Assembly (NCBI RefSeq): GCF_010747415.1 | Contig: NZ_JAAGNZ010000002.1 | Coordinates: 372,001 to 436,000, forward strand | DNA length: 64,000 nt | Reading direction: 5' to 3' | Source of the DNA: Spirosoma agri | GTDB lineage: Bacteria; Bacteroidota; Bacteroidia; Cytophagales; Spirosomataceae | Part shown: positions 1-9,628 of the stretch, in pieces | How the letters are laid out: every line of letters starts with the position of its first letter | Numbering within the stretch: the first letter of the stretch is position 1 | The notes under the pieces: model-generated | The model's input: only the letters and a program-made list of their open reading frames with translations | Database searches by the model: none | What the model was told of the DNA's origin: nothing | Translations under genes and position numbers: made by a program

Positions 1-1703
1 GCCCGCTTGTGATACATCCGGAAATAGTTCTGGAGCGTAACGGTTGCGTAGGTCTGGGTGGCGTCTTCAACTTTTACGTTTTCCTTTGCTTCAACCGCCT
101 GGTGCAGCCCATCCGACCACCGGCGACCTTCCATGATCCGGCCCGTCTGCTCATCTACGATTTTTACCTTGCCGTCCATGATGACGTACTCCGTATCGCG
201 TTCGAACAAACAGTAGGCTTTCAGTAGCTGATTGACCGTGTTGATCCGCTGCGTTTTGACCGCATAGTCACGCACTACCGCTTCTTTATGCAGAATCTTT
301 TCCTGTTCCGAAAAATCGCTGTCTTTATCGATGGTATTGAGGTCAATCGACAGATCGGGCAGGATAAAGAAATTCGGATCTTCGCCCGAGCCGGTAATGA
401 AATCGATGCCTTTCTCAGTCAGGTCAATGCCATTATGACGCTCATCGATGGTAAAATACAGGGGTGCATCGGCTTCGGGCATCAGTTTCTGGTTTTCGGC
501 CAGATAGATGGATTCCGTTCGTTGCAAGAGTGCTTTATTGCCCGTTTCGCTCAGGAACTTAATGAGCGGTTTGTGCTTTGGCAAACCACGATGAGCCCGG
601 AACAGCGCAAGCCCTCCTTCTTTTTCATCGCCAGCCGCAATTTTCTTCTTCGCTTCGTTCAGGTAGTCATACACCAGCTTCCGTTGTGCTTCGACGACCC
701 GGGAAACGCGGGGCTTCAATTCGATATAATCCTGTTCATCACCACGCGGCACTGGTCCGCTGATGATCAGTGGCGTCCGGGCGTCATCGATCAATACGGA
801 GTCAACCTCATCCACCATGGCATAGTGGTGTTTCCGCTGCACGAGTTCGCCGGTTTCACGGGCCATGTTATCGCGCAGGTAATCGAAGCCAAATTCATTG
901 TTCGTACCGTAGGTGATATCGGCGAGATACGCGTTCTTACGAGCCGCTGAGTTGGGCTGGTGCTTGTCGATACAATCTACCCGCAGACCATGAAATTCGA
1001 AGAGTGGGGCCATCCACTCAGAGTCACGCTTGGCCAGATAATCATTGACCGTGACAATGTGCACACCCCGTCCGGCGAGGCCATTCAGGAAAGCAGGGAA
1101 TGTAGCCACAAGGGTCTTCCCCTCACCCGTAGCCATCTCCGCAATTTTGCCCTGATGAAGCACCACACCGCCTATGATCTGAACATCGTAGTGGACCATA
1201 TCCCACTTGATGGCTGTTCCGGCAGCGTCCCAGCGGTTCGCCCAATGAGCCTGATCGCCATCGATAACGACATTTTTCTTACGGGAAGCAATCTCCCGAT
1301 CGAAGTCGTCAGCCGTGACCGTCAACTGCTCGTTATTGGTAAACCGGCGGGCGGTTTCTTTCACAACCGCGAAAGCGCGGGGCAGGATAGCTAACAGAAC
1401 CCGCTCCAGCTCGACGTTACGATCGGCTTCGAGTTTGTCAATCTGGTTAAACAGGCGCTCTTTCTCATTGACATCCACATCTGGATGGTTCACCGACTCC
1501 GTCAGTTCAGCAAGCTGGTTATCAATGCCGCCAAGTTCATCAGCGATCTGAGCTTTCAATTCGGCTGATACCCGACGCAACTCATCGTTGGAAAGGTCTT
1601 TTAACCGAGCAAATTCGGTATTCACTTTCTCAACGTAAGGAAATAATTCCTTAATGTCCCGTTGCGATTTAGTGCCGAAAAACTTAGCTATGAGATTAAT
1701 CAT
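1..1703 (-). CDS. secA: Protein translocase subunit SecA (N-terminal half, cut by window edge)
   Basis: ATPase motor that drives preproteins through the SecYEG channel at the inner membrane. The reading frame runs from an ATG at 1703 leftward to the edge, about 567 codons with no stop, so the C-terminal half lies outside the window. Visible signatures: N-terminus [16 protein letters not shown], the Walker A loop MATGEGKTL, and the DEAD-motor stretch [16 protein letters not shown], followed near the edge by [17 protein letters not shown], which precedes the family's MTGTA motif. An insertion of charged residues between the start and Walker A (residues about 45-75) fits the longer SecA proteins of Bacteroidota. 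It is transcribed divergently from the polysaccharide export gene at 1922. Identity is effectively certain. Confidence 0.97.
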   Translation of the reverse strand, partial: MINLIAKFFGTKSQRDIKELFPYVEKVNTEFARLKDLSNDELRRVSAELKAQIADELGGIDNQLAELTESVNHPDVDVNEKERLFNQIDKLEADRNVELERVLLAILPRAFAVVKETARRFTNNEQLTVTADDFDREIASRKKNVVIDGDQAHWANRWDAAGTAIKWDMVHYDVQIIGGVVLHQGKIAEMATGEGKTLVATFPAFLNGLAGRGVHIVTVNDYLAKRDSEWMAPLFEFHGLRVDCIDKHQPNSAARKNAYLADITYGTNNEFGFDYLRDNMARETGELVQRKHHYAMVDEVDSVLIDDARTPLIISGPVPRGDEQDYIELKPRVSRVVEAQRKLVYDYLNEAKKKIAAGDEKEGGLALFRAHRGLPKHKPLIKFLSETGNKALLQRTESIYLAENQKLMPEADAPLYFTIDERHNGIDLTEKGIDFITGSGEDPNFFILPDLSIDLNTIDKDSDFSEQEKILHKEAVVRDYAVKTQRINTVNQLLKAYCLFERDTEYVIMDGKVKIVDEQTGRIMEGRRWSDGLHQAVEAKENVKVEDATQTYATVTLQNYFRMYHKR

Positions 1704-1881
1704 TTTGTTTTTGTCAGTAATCGTTCGCTGCCGGTTAATCTTTGTTTACAGGCGAATAAGGGCTGACGGCGAACGATTTATTTTTCTACAAATTTAGTGC
1801 ATTACCGTGGGACTACAAGGTGAATAGCCCACAGATGGGGACACCTTATTATATGGGAACTGTGTTTTAAAAGGAATCTAT

Positions 1882-1889
1882 TACTTTTG
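1882..1889 (+). promoter_or_regulatory. Candidate Bacteroidota -7 promoter box for the export operon
   Basis: TACTTTTG matches the Bacteroidota -7 consensus TAnnTTTG and sits 33 bp before the ATG at 1922, in the divergent gap between secA and the export gene. I see no convincing -33 TTG at standard spacing, so this is a candidate only. Confidence 0.45.
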
Positions 1890-1921
1890 CGAATCAAATT
1901 TTGGCCCAATAGCCATTGTTC

Positions 1922-4309
1922 ATGCGTACCACCGACAAATTGTCACGTTATATCTTTCTTTCAGGGCCGTTTCGTATTGGTTTATTGCTATTAATGCTGT
2001 CTGGGACCTATCTGGTAACCGCTCAAGCCCCCCGTTCTAGGGTTGATCAGCTAAGCGACGAAGATGTTCAAAATTTTTACAAGCGTGCGCAGGCTAGCGG
2101 TCTTAGCGAAGTTCAGATAGAACAAGCTGCCATGTCGCAGGGGTATACGCTCGATGACATAGCTAAAATGCGCAGACGTATCAACGATATTCGCGCGTCA
2201 TCGTCATCATCACCAAAAAGTCAAACGATAACTACAACAGGTCGGTCTTTCCCCACTGATCTCTCCCGTCGAACCGATTCATTGGCAACTAGTAGAGCGC
2301 GTAGAGATACAAATCGTGGCCTACCGGTTTTTGGGGCTTCCTTGTTTGAAAATGCCAACCTGTCATTCGAACCAAATCTGCGTATTGCCACACCCAAAAG
2401 TTATGTGGTTGGCCCCGACGATGAAATCCGGATCGATATCTCCGGCGCTTCGACTGGTGAGTTTCAACTAAAGGTTACACCTGATGGCACGGTCAAAGTG
2501 CCCAATTTAGCGCCTGTTTTTGTGGCAGGCCTTACCATTGAACAGGCTGAGCAGCGAATTATCTCTCGTCTGCGGCAGGGAGGGTACCAGGGCCTGGGGC
2601 AAGCTGGTAGCGGTACGACTGCCAACGTAACGCTGACCAATATTCGAAGCATTCGTATTACACTGGTAGGTGAAGTCGTGCGTCCCGGTACGTATACCAT
2701 ATCATCACTGGGAACAGCCTTCAATGCTCTTTATCTGGCTGGAGGTCCTAATCCGCAAACGGGGTCTTTCCGGAAGATTAATATTATCAGAGGTAACCGC
2801 GTTATACGTACGATTGACTTGTACGATTTTATCCTCAGAGCTGATCAGCGAGATAATATCCGGTTACAGGATCAGGATGTCATCCGGGTTGCTGATTACG
2901 AAACTCGGGTTGAACTGACAGGACAAGTACGTAGACCTGCTATTTTTGAAGTGCTGCCCGGTGAGACGCTTAAAACGGTGCTTGGTTTTGCTGGTGGTTT
3001 TGGTGACGATGCTTACCGGGCTTCCATCACCCTCCGGCGCAACACCGCCCGGGAACTCCGCATCGCAACGATCACTGAAGAACAACTGAACACGTTTGTT
3101 CCACAGCGTGGTGATAAATACTTTGTCGGAAAAATTCTGGAGCGCTACGAAAACAGGATTCAGGTAGCAGGCGCTGTAATGAGACCGGGCGATTATGCAC
3201 TCGAGCCAGGCCTTGAAACGGTCAAGCAATTGATTGCTCGGGCAGAAGGTTTACGTAAAGATGCCTTCACAAACCGAGCCACCATCATACGCGAGCGTGC
3301 GGATATGGACCGGGAAAATTTATCCTTCGACTTAGGTAAACTGCTGAGAGGTGAGGTTGCTGACATTCCCCTTCAACGCCAGGATAGCCTAACCGTGTTC
3401 TCGATTCGGGATTTGCGAGAAGCCTATTACGTGACAATCGAGGGGGCTGTCAATCGGCCAGATACTATTGCTTACGTGTCCAACATGAGCGTAGCTGACC
3501 TGATTGCTCAAGCAGGTGGTTTTCAGGAAGGGGCCAAACCCAATCTGATCGAAGTGGCCAGACGCATTCGGCAGGACTCCGCAGGTATACGGACGACTAT
3601 GCTTGAAGTATATCGTTTTTCGATTGATCGTAATTTGCAAATTACTGCCGTAGGAGGAAGCTCGCGGGAGTTTCAGCTTCAACCATTTGATATCGTATAT
3701 GTGCGCACGTCGGCTAATTACGAAACGCAGAAACAGGTAACCATTTTAGGAGAGGTAATGCAGCCCGGTAACTACGCGATCTACAGCCGTGAGGAACGAA
3801 TTAGTGATTTGATCAAACGAGTTGGTGGCTTAAAACCTGAAGCGTATATGGCTGGTGCCCAACTCCGGCGACAAGGGCAGGTCATCGGTAACGATTTGCG
3901 GAATATTATCAACGAACCCGGATCTGAAGAAAATTTGTTGCTTCAGGACAGAGATACGTTATCAATTCCTCGCCGTTCAGAAATTGTTTCGATGCAGGGA
4001 GCTGTATTAAATCCGTCATCCGTTAGTTTCAAAACAGATTATTCGTTTGATGACTACCTCAGTGAAGCTGGGGGATTTACGGATAACGCTCGAAAAAATA
4101 AGGCGTATGTTGTCTATCCAAATGGGCGTAAAGATCGTACTCACAAATTTTTGTTTTTTACCTCGAGGCCTCATGTAGAGCCTGGTTCTACAGTGATTGT
4201 ACCATTTAAGCCTTTAGATACAAACAGATTAACACCAGGTGAACGCATCGGTATTTTCTCTCTACTAGCAACGGTATCTATCGCCTTAGTTAATGTCATA
4301 CTTCGTTAA
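1922..4309 (+). CDS. Outer-membrane polysaccharide export protein with multiple SLBB domains
   Basis: Wza-like protein expected to form the outer-membrane exit for capsule or exopolysaccharide. Start chosen at ATG 1922, two codons after a TTG alternative at 1916, because it leads directly into a signal peptide (hydrophobic IGLLLLMLSGTYLVTAQA). The polysaccharide export domain lies around residues 155-240 (YVVGPDDEIRIDISG). It is followed by repeated SLBB-type units, recognisable by recurring phrases such as LVGEVVRPGTY, LTGQVRRPAIF, VAGAVMRPGDY, IEGAVNRPDTI, ILGEVMQPGNY and MQGAVLNPSSV, about six in all. A C-terminal hydrophobic helix (IGIFSLLATVSIALVNVIL) may anchor it. At about 795 aa it is much longer than E. 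coli Wza (about 380), as is usual in Bacteroidota. First gene of a polysaccharide operon; the Wzz-like gene follows 18 bp downstream. Confidence 0.93.
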   Translation: MRTTDKLSRYIFLSGPFRIGLLLLMLSGTYLVTAQAPRSRVDQLSDEDVQNFYKRAQASGLSEVQIEQAAMSQGYTLDDIAKMRRRINDIRASSSSSPKSQTITTTGRSFPTDLSRRTDSLATSRARRDTNRGLPVFGASLFENANLSFEPNLRIATPKSYVVGPDDEIRIDISGASTGEFQLKVTPDGTVKVPNLAPVFVAGLTIEQAEQRIISRLRQGGYQGLGQAGSGTTANVTLTNIRSIRITLVGEVVRPGTYTISSLGTAFNALYLAGGPNPQTGSFRKINIIRGNRVIRTIDLYDFILRADQRDNIRLQDQDVIRVADYETRVELTGQVRRPAIFEVLPGETLKTVLGFAGGFGDDAYRASITLRRNTARELRIATITEEQLNTFVPQRGDKYFVGKILERYENRIQVAGAVMRPGDYALEPGLETVKQLIARAEGLRKDAFTNRATIIRERADMDRENLSFDLGKLLRGEVADIPLQRQDSLTVFSIRDLREAYYVTIEGAVNRPDTIAYVSNMSVADLIAQAGGFQEGAKPNLIEVARRIRQDSAGIRTTMLEVYRFSIDRNLQITAVGGSSREFQLQPFDIVYVRTSANYETQKQVTILGEVMQPGNYAIYSREERISDLIKRVGGLKPEAYMAGAQLRRQGQVIGNDLRNIINEPGSEENLLLQDRDTLSIPRRSEIVSMQGAVLNPSSVSFKTDYSFDDYLSEAGGFTDNARKNKAYVVYPNGRKDRTHKFLFFTSRPHVEPGSTVIVPFKPLDTNRLTPGERIGIFSLLATVSIALVNVILR

Positions 4310-4327
4310 TTATTATTCAATATAATA

Positions 4328-5422
4328 ATGTCATTCACTGATACTGGAGAAGAGGAACCCAATAAAGGGCACGAAATAGAAATCCGATTAATTGATATTG
4401 TACAATTTTTGAAAAGTAGCCGACGGCTGATGATAGTAGGAGCATTGATAGGTCTCTTAATTGGTGCGTTGTATGCTTTTTCCAAACACAATATGTACAC
4501 ATCTGAAGTTACAGTGCTTCCTGAAATACAAGGGAAAGGCGCAGGTAATTTAGGTGGTTTAGGGTCATTAGCGGGCTTAGCGGGTATAAATCTTGATAAT
4601 GTAAATGGTCAGGATGCGATACGTCCTGACTTATATCCTAACGTTCTACTAAGTGTTCCCTTTGCTCTTCACTTATTAGAACAGCGAGTATACTCTCAAA
4701 AACTTAAGGGTGAAATGTCTTTTAAGGAATTTATATATAAAATAAATGATAGTGTATATAAAGGTTGGTTAGGAGGTCTATTTCCTAAAGATGAGAAAAA
4801 AGCTGAAGAAAAGCTTGATCCTAAGAACTTTAGTCAAGCTGTTCAAGTAACTAAAGAACAGGACGAACTAATTAAAATAGTACAAAACAGTACAACTGCT
4901 ACGTATGACAAAAAAACAGGTATGCTTTTAATTACGGCTATTGAACCTGACCCCGTTGTAGCGGCTACTGTTGCTCGTTTATCACTAGACTATTTGACAA
5001 ATTATGTGACTACGTACCGTACTGAAAAAGCTCGTAAACAAGTTGATTTTTTACTAAAACAGGTATTAGAGGCTAAAAGTCGATATCAGTATGCTGAACT
5101 GGCTTTATCGAGCTACCGTGACCGCAATAGAAACTTATATCTGAATACTGCTAAAATAGATGAGCAACGACTTCAAGCTGACTACATACTTACCCAAACG
5201 ATATATAACGATCTATCAAAGCAGTTAGAACAAGCAAAGATTAAAGTGCAGGAAGATACACCCGTGTTTAAAACACTTGAGCCGCCAACGATACCTTTGA
5301 CTAAGAGCGGTCCTAAACGCACACTAATTATGTTTGGATTTATGGCCGCGGGTGTAGCTGTTACGTTTTTTATTCTTTTGATACGACTAGTGTTAAATCG
5401 TACTACAACACACATTTTATGA
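4328..5422 (+). CDS. Wzz-like polysaccharide chain-length determinant
   Basis: Inner-membrane co-polymerase that sets chain length and links the polymerase to export. A short acidic cytosolic N-terminus leads to TM1 (about residues 35-55, LMIVGALIGLLIGALYAF), a Gly-rich stretch after the first periplasmic strand (GAGNLGGLGSLAGLAG), a long periplasmic coiled-coil region (about 215-310) and TM2 near the C-terminus (MFGFMAAGVAVTFFILLI). The proline-rich segment just before TM2 (PTIPLTKSGPKR) is typical of the Wzz family. There is no C-terminal tyrosine kinase domain. The stop overlaps the next gene start as ATGA (5419-5422), indicating translational coupling. Base composition becomes AT-rich from here on. 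Confidence 0.92.
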   Translation: MSFTDTGEEEPNKGHEIEIRLIDIVQFLKSSRRLMIVGALIGLLIGALYAFSKHNMYTSEVTVLPEIQGKGAGNLGGLGSLAGLAGINLDNVNGQDAIRPDLYPNVLLSVPFALHLLEQRVYSQKLKGEMSFKEFIYKINDSVYKGWLGGLFPKDEKKAEEKLDPKNFSQAVQVTKEQDELIKIVQNSTTATYDKKTGMLLITAIEPDPVVAATVARLSLDYLTNYVTTYRTEKARKQVDFLLKQVLEAKSRYQYAELALSSYRDRNRNLYLNTAKIDEQRLQADYILTQTIYNDLSKQLEQAKIKVQEDTPVFKTLEPPTIPLTKSGPKRTLIMFGFMAAGVAVTFFILLIRLVLNRTTTHIL

Positions 5423-6384
5423 AAACAGCATTAATATGTGGTGTATCAGGGCAGGATGGAGCTTACTTAGCAAAATTACTGCTCGAAAAGAATTATCATG
5501 TATATGGTGGTTCGCGTGATGCGCAGATGGCTTCGTTCGCAAACTTAGATCGATTATCTATTAAAGAGAAAATCAAATTAGTTTCAATTAGTATCAATGA
5601 TTTCAGAAGCGTATTACAAACTATTTTAAAAGTAAAACCAGACGAGATATATAATCTAGCTGGGCAGAGTTCTGTTAGTCTGTCGTTTGAACAGCCTGTT
5701 GAAACGTTGGAAAGTATAAGTGTTGGGACTCTAAATTTATTAGAAGCTATCAGATTTAGTAACTTACCAATTAAATTTTATAATGCAGGCTCAAGTGAAT
5801 GCTTTGGTGATACAGGGAGTGAAGCTGCCGATGAAATGACGCCGTTCAGACCGAGAAGTCCATACGGAGTCGCAAAAGCAGCCGCTTTTTGGCAAGTAGC
5901 TAATTACCGTGAAGCATACAAACTGCACGCTAGTACTGGAATTTTGTTTAATCATGAGTCTCCATTGCGTCCCGAGAGGTTCGTTACGCAAAAGATTGTA
6001 GCAACTGCATGTCGTATTGCTGCTGGTAGCCCCGAAGTGCTAACGTTAGGAAACATTGATATTGCTCGCGATTGGGGGTGGGCGCCTGATTACGTTGAAG
6101 CTATGTGGCTTATGCTTCAAAAAGAAGTGCCAGATGACTATGTAATTGCAACGGGTAAAACGCATAAACTTAGAGAGTTTATTCAAGTTATTTTTAACTC
6201 ATTAGGTCTTCGCTGGAAGGACCATATTCGTACCGACGTAACTTTTTTTCGGCCAACTGACATTGCTGAGGGATATGCAAACTCAAGTAAAGCGCAGAAA
6301 GAGTTGAATTGGGTTGCAAAATACAGTATGGAACAGGTTGCTCAGGAAATGGTTAAAGCTCACTTGGTAAAAACACAAGTGTAG
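5419..6384 (+). CDS. gmd: GDP-mannose 4,6-dehydratase family protein
   Basis: Extended short-chain dehydrogenase that would convert GDP-mannose to GDP-4-keto-6-deoxymannose, the precursor of 6-deoxyhexoses such as fucose or rhamnose. Seen: N-terminal Rossmann motif GVSGQDGAYLAKLLLEK, a PDEIYNLAGQSSV stretch, catalytic SSE (about residue 131), YGVAK (Tyr/Lys pair), the signature NHESPLRPERFVTQKI, and RDWGWAPDYVEAMW with PDDYVIATG, all characteristic of Gmd. At 321 aa it is slightly shorter than E. coli Gmd (373 aa), lacking some C-terminal residues. GVSGQDG replaces the usual GITGQDG, so a related GDP-sugar dehydratase or reductase is possible. The start overlaps the wzz-like stop by 4 bp. No GDP-fucose synthase is visible in this window. 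Confidence 0.85.
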   Translation: MKTALICGVSGQDGAYLAKLLLEKNYHVYGGSRDAQMASFANLDRLSIKEKIKLVSISINDFRSVLQTILKVKPDEIYNLAGQSSVSLSFEQPVETLESISVGTLNLLEAIRFSNLPIKFYNAGSSECFGDTGSEAADEMTPFRPRSPYGVAKAAAFWQVANYREAYKLHASTGILFNHESPLRPERFVTQKIVATACRIAAGSPEVLTLGNIDIARDWGWAPDYVEAMWLMLQKEVPDDYVIATGKTHKLREFIQVIFNSLGLRWKDHIRTDVTFFRPTDIAEGYANSSKAQKELNWVAKYSMEQVAQEMVKAHLVKTQV

Positions 6385-6422
6385 TCATAAAAATTAATAG
6401 GAAAATCTAATAATTAATAAGT

Positions 6423-8009
6423 ATGTTTAAATTAAAAGGAGATACGAATAAGCTTATAAGAGGTATTTCCTTTTCGTGGTTAAGATTTATCCTAACAATT
6501 GGTATTGGTCTTGTACAAACTCCCATTTTATTCAAAAATCTTACTAGTAATGAGCTAAACTTTTGGTATGTTTTCTTTTCATTTGGAGCCTTTCTTCAGA
6601 TGGCTGATTTGGGACTTGTTCAGACGATTTCCAGATTGATAGCTTATATAGACAATAGTAGTGAGGTTTCGGAAAAAGATATTATTGGTATTTTATCTAA
6701 ATACAAGACTAAACAAATATATGTTACAACTCTCTTCTCATTTACGTGTATTTTAATTTTAATTAGTTTTATAGTATATGTATCGTTTTTGTACTCACAT
6801 GAAGCACTTTCATATGAGTTAAAAGCTTCCTTCTTTCTATACATCATTGGCATCATGTTTGCGCTTTTGTCGAACGTGCCAGGTGCAATGCTAGTTGGTT
6901 ATCGTGATGTAGGCCCAGAAAGCATTGTAAGAAGTATTTTTCAAATTCTTTATTTTCTTTTACTGCTAGGAGGATTACCATTTTACAAATCAATACTGTT
7001 TGTTTCTTTTATTTTCCTGATTCAGAATGTAGGGCAATTTGTAGTGCTTCATTTTACTTTTTTTGTCAGACACAACAAAATTTTCAAAGAATTTGTGCCT
7101 TCAAAAAAGCTGATTCAATTTAATATATCTTACAGTGTTTATAAACAGTCAATGCCACTTGTAATTAACCAGATGGGTGGGTGGTTAATAAGTCAAGGTA
7201 ATATCTTCGTTGCATACCTTGTGGTTGGGTCAACACAAATATCCGATTATGCAATCAATCAGCAGGTATTCACATATATAGCTTCGATATCATTGGTGAT
7301 TAATCAAACCATGGGCCCTTTTATCGCTAAATATTATATTCAAAATAAGCATGAGGCTTTGAAGGAGTTGTATTCGAGTACCACTATTATATGCCTGTCA
7401 ATTGTTAGTCTTCTCTTGATAATTCAATTGGTGTGCGGGTATGAAATAATAGACATGTGGGTTGGTAGCGAACATTATTTGGGAGTTACTTTTTCTGTTG
7501 TCTTTGCCCTGATTACATTTTTAGAAGTTAATCATTCAGTAGGAGGTAATTTTGTATGGAATACAAGTTCATGGCCCTTTAATGGATGGACGTTAGCTGC
7601 TGGGATTTTTAATGTACTTTTAGGCTATTTGTTGGGTAAATATTATGGTTTGATTGGAATGGCTTTTGCTACCTTTGTTTCTAAATTGGTTACTTTGAAT
7701 TGGTTTGTAATTTACTATTGTTTAAAGCAATTAGGCATGTTTGTGAAGGACTATCTATTCAAGACGTTTGTCCCTTTAGTTGGAACTCTATTAATTTTAC
7801 TTGTTGTTAATTTTTATCTAAAAGTATTTCTGCAGACTCTAAATTTGAATATTTTCCTTATAGTTGTAATGGTGTCAATATCAAGTTTTATGACATTAGT
7901 TTTGTTAACAAGCATAATCTTTAAAAGTCATTTCTTAAACTTGTATCAAACTGTTATAGTCAAAACTAAAAATGTAAGTACGAACGCGTTCGATAACTAT
8001 TCGAAGTGA
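6423..8009 (+). CDS. Wzx-like polysaccharide flippase (MOP superfamily)
   Basis: Integral membrane protein of 528 aa with about 12-14 hydrophobic helices, expected to flip undecaprenyl-linked oligosaccharide repeat units across the inner membrane. The N-terminal region (FSWLRFILTIGIGLVQTPIL, then FWYVFFSFGAFLQMADLGL) is the typical opening of polysaccharide biosynthesis (Wzx/RfbX-like) proteins. A second half around residue 240 (NQMGGWLISQGNIFVAYLV) repeats the two-bundle plan. It is strongly AT-rich. It follows the dehydratase by 38 bp and precedes the putative glycosyltransferase by 4 bp, so it belongs to the same transcript. Substrate cannot be read from sequence. Confidence 0.88.
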   Translation: MFKLKGDTNKLIRGISFSWLRFILTIGIGLVQTPILFKNLTSNELNFWYVFFSFGAFLQMADLGLVQTISRLIAYIDNSSEVSEKDIIGILSKYKTKQIYVTTLFSFTCILILISFIVYVSFLYSHEALSYELKASFFLYIIGIMFALLSNVPGAMLVGYRDVGPESIVRSIFQILYFLLLLGGLPFYKSILFVSFIFLIQNVGQFVVLHFTFFVRHNKIFKEFVPSKKLIQFNISYSVYKQSMPLVINQMGGWLISQGNIFVAYLVVGSTQISDYAINQQVFTYIASISLVINQTMGPFIAKYYIQNKHEALKELYSSTTIICLSIVSLLLIIQLVCGYEIIDMWVGSEHYLGVTFSVVFALITFLEVNHSVGGNFVWNTSSWPFNGWTLAAGIFNVLLGYLLGKYYGLIGMAFATFVSKLVTLNWFVIYYCLKQLGMFVKDYLFKTFVPLVGTLLILLVVNFYLKVFLQTLNLNIFLIVVMVSISSFMTLVLLTSIIFKSHFLNLYQTVIVKTKNVSTNAFDNYSK

Positions 8010-8013
8010 AGAT

Positions 8014-8760
8014 ATGAACAATCTTAAAATAGTTCTTTTGTTAACAGGAACTGTAAATCCTAATGGTATGTCATTAACGCACATACAAGACGTAGAAAAA
8101 AGAAAAGAACACTATATAGAATCTTTAAGATACTGGAAAAAAATACCTGAAATACAAATTGTTTTTGTAGAGAACTCTAACACAAATATAAAGTCAGAGG
8201 TAGCTGACTTTACAGATATAGATAAATTTGAATTTTTAACCTTTGATGGTAATGAGTATAATAAAAGTTTAGGAAAAGGTTACGGCGAACTCAAGTGTAT
8301 AGAGTATGCAGTACTGCATTCAAAATTTATTTCTGAAGCAACATTTATATTCAAAGTTACTGGGAGGTACAAAGTGTTGAATTTTAATACCTTTCTGGAG
8401 AATTTTAGAAAAGAGCCCAATATAGATTTACTAATCGATTTTAAATTAAATTTGACTTTCTCCGATTCTAGATTTTTCGGATTTACAAAAAAATTCGTCA
8501 AGGACTATTTGATGCGTTTTGAATCTATAGTTAATGATTCTGAAGGTATCTATTTCGAGAATATTTTAATTAAAGCCGCACTAATTGCTATATCAGATGG
8601 ATATGTATACAGACCTCTTTACGCTTTGCCTAGAATTAGCGGTTACAGTGGAAGCTTAGGTGTTAGATATAATAGTAGTTATTTACATTGGTTAAGACAT
8701 AAAGTTAAATATTATTTGAAATATAAAAGTATAGGCTTGGGACATATGCCTGATATATAA
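8014..8760 (+). CDS. Putative glycosyltransferase-like protein of the polysaccharide locus
   Basis: Cytosolic 248-aa protein, no signal peptide or membrane helix. I do not recognise a named family with certainty. An N-terminal beta-alpha opening (KIVLLLTGTVNP), a central FKVTGRYKVLN motif preceded by a GKGYGELKCIEYA helix, and a position within the flippase operon all suggest a GT-A-like sugar transferase or sugar-modifying enzyme. The K-x-TGRY motif occurs in some uncharacterised capsule-locus proteins (recollection, not checked). The start is 4 bp after the flippase stop. It is the last intact gene before a relic-filled gap, so the operon may once have been longer. Confidence 0.6.
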   Translation: MNNLKIVLLLTGTVNPNGMSLTHIQDVEKRKEHYIESLRYWKKIPEIQIVFVENSNTNIKSEVADFTDIDKFEFLTFDGNEYNKSLGKGYGELKCIEYAVLHSKFISEATFIFKVTGRYKVLNFNTFLENFRKEPNIDLLIDFKLNLTFSDSRFFGFTKKFVKDYLMRFESIVNDSEGIYFENILIKAALIAISDGYVYRPLYALPRISGYSGSLGVRYNSSYLHWLRHKVKYYLKYKSIGLGHMPDI

Positions 8761-9628
8761 TAACAAGTCAAACTGATGAAAATTTATTGAGAGCGGCTTA
8801 ACCTGACTACTTTTTCTATGTCAGTAAATAATTTTTATGAAATAGTCTTATCGACTTGTAAAATTAGTCTGTAAAGAAAGAAACTACCCACTTCTGAAAA
8901 AAACTGCATCGTCCTGGCGCTTTTTCGCAACAAGTTAATCTGCTTCCGTACTACTTTTATTGAGTTCTTTAATGAAAAAAGCGCGATTTCTGAGTTCCTT
9001 TTTGAGCCAATCTAAGACCAGACCAGTTTTAAACTATAAGTAGGTAGATGTCTTAAGTGAACACGGCCATAAAAGCTCTTGACTGTTTCCTTTTTATGAA
9101 TTGAAGCACTAACCTAGACAATAAGTAGGTCTCGCTTGTAATGTCAGCCACACAGTTTGCCCAAAACCGTACAATACCTTTCCCCAGACTGATCTTAAAG
9201 ACCGTTATTTTCTCAATCGTTAATCGGTTCAATAGATTAGGAAATATCCGGGGCGGCCCACATTTAGGGGAACTTGCTTAAAACCTGGCCTGTTTATTCA
9301 TGATGTGGTTATGATATACCTTTTTCTAATAAGCTGATAGTCTGTACTTTGACTGTTTGGGCGATAAACTTAAAGTAGAATGTGATTACTTATTTAGACA
9401 TGGTCTTATGAGGACAATAGCCAAGTCGTCTTTTTAGCCAAATAAAGTCTTTAAGTGCTGGAAAGTGGACAACATCAGGTCTTATAATTAAGTTATTTAT
9501 CATAAATAAGTGTACATTTACGATGTCACATCGCATGTCATTGTTCGTCTATTTTAAACATAAATAAATTTTATATATGTTAAAATAGTTTTATGTGACA
9601 CGTCCCCTCAATTACTGGCCATAAAATA
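8761..9628. other. Intergenic stretch with eroded sequence, no intact gene
   Basis: About 870 bp without an intact reading frame. The minus strand holds fragments of coding-like sequence in shifting frames, including an apparent IS630-type tail (see 8934-9085). An isolated GC-rich 16-mer at 9248-9263 stands out in AT-rich surroundings. The last 150 bp before 9629 are very AT-rich and probably hold the promoter of the glycosyltransferase gene, but I cannot place the boxes. Confidence 0.5.
8934..9085 (-). pseudogene. Relic of an IS630-type transposase C-terminus
   Basis: Read on the minus strand, one frame gives HLRHLPTYSLKLVW. After a one-base shift it continues LDWLKKELRNRAFF and then a helix ending before a stop. 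This order resembles the IS630-family DDE end (LPPYSPELNPIE-LW followed by a basic helix). Several stops and frame changes surround it. Call rests on pattern resemblance only. Confidence 0.3.

Noticed and set aside
9..1551. Several plus-strand open frames across 9-1551
   Set aside because: They are opposite-strand shadows of the strongly coding secA frame on the minus strand.
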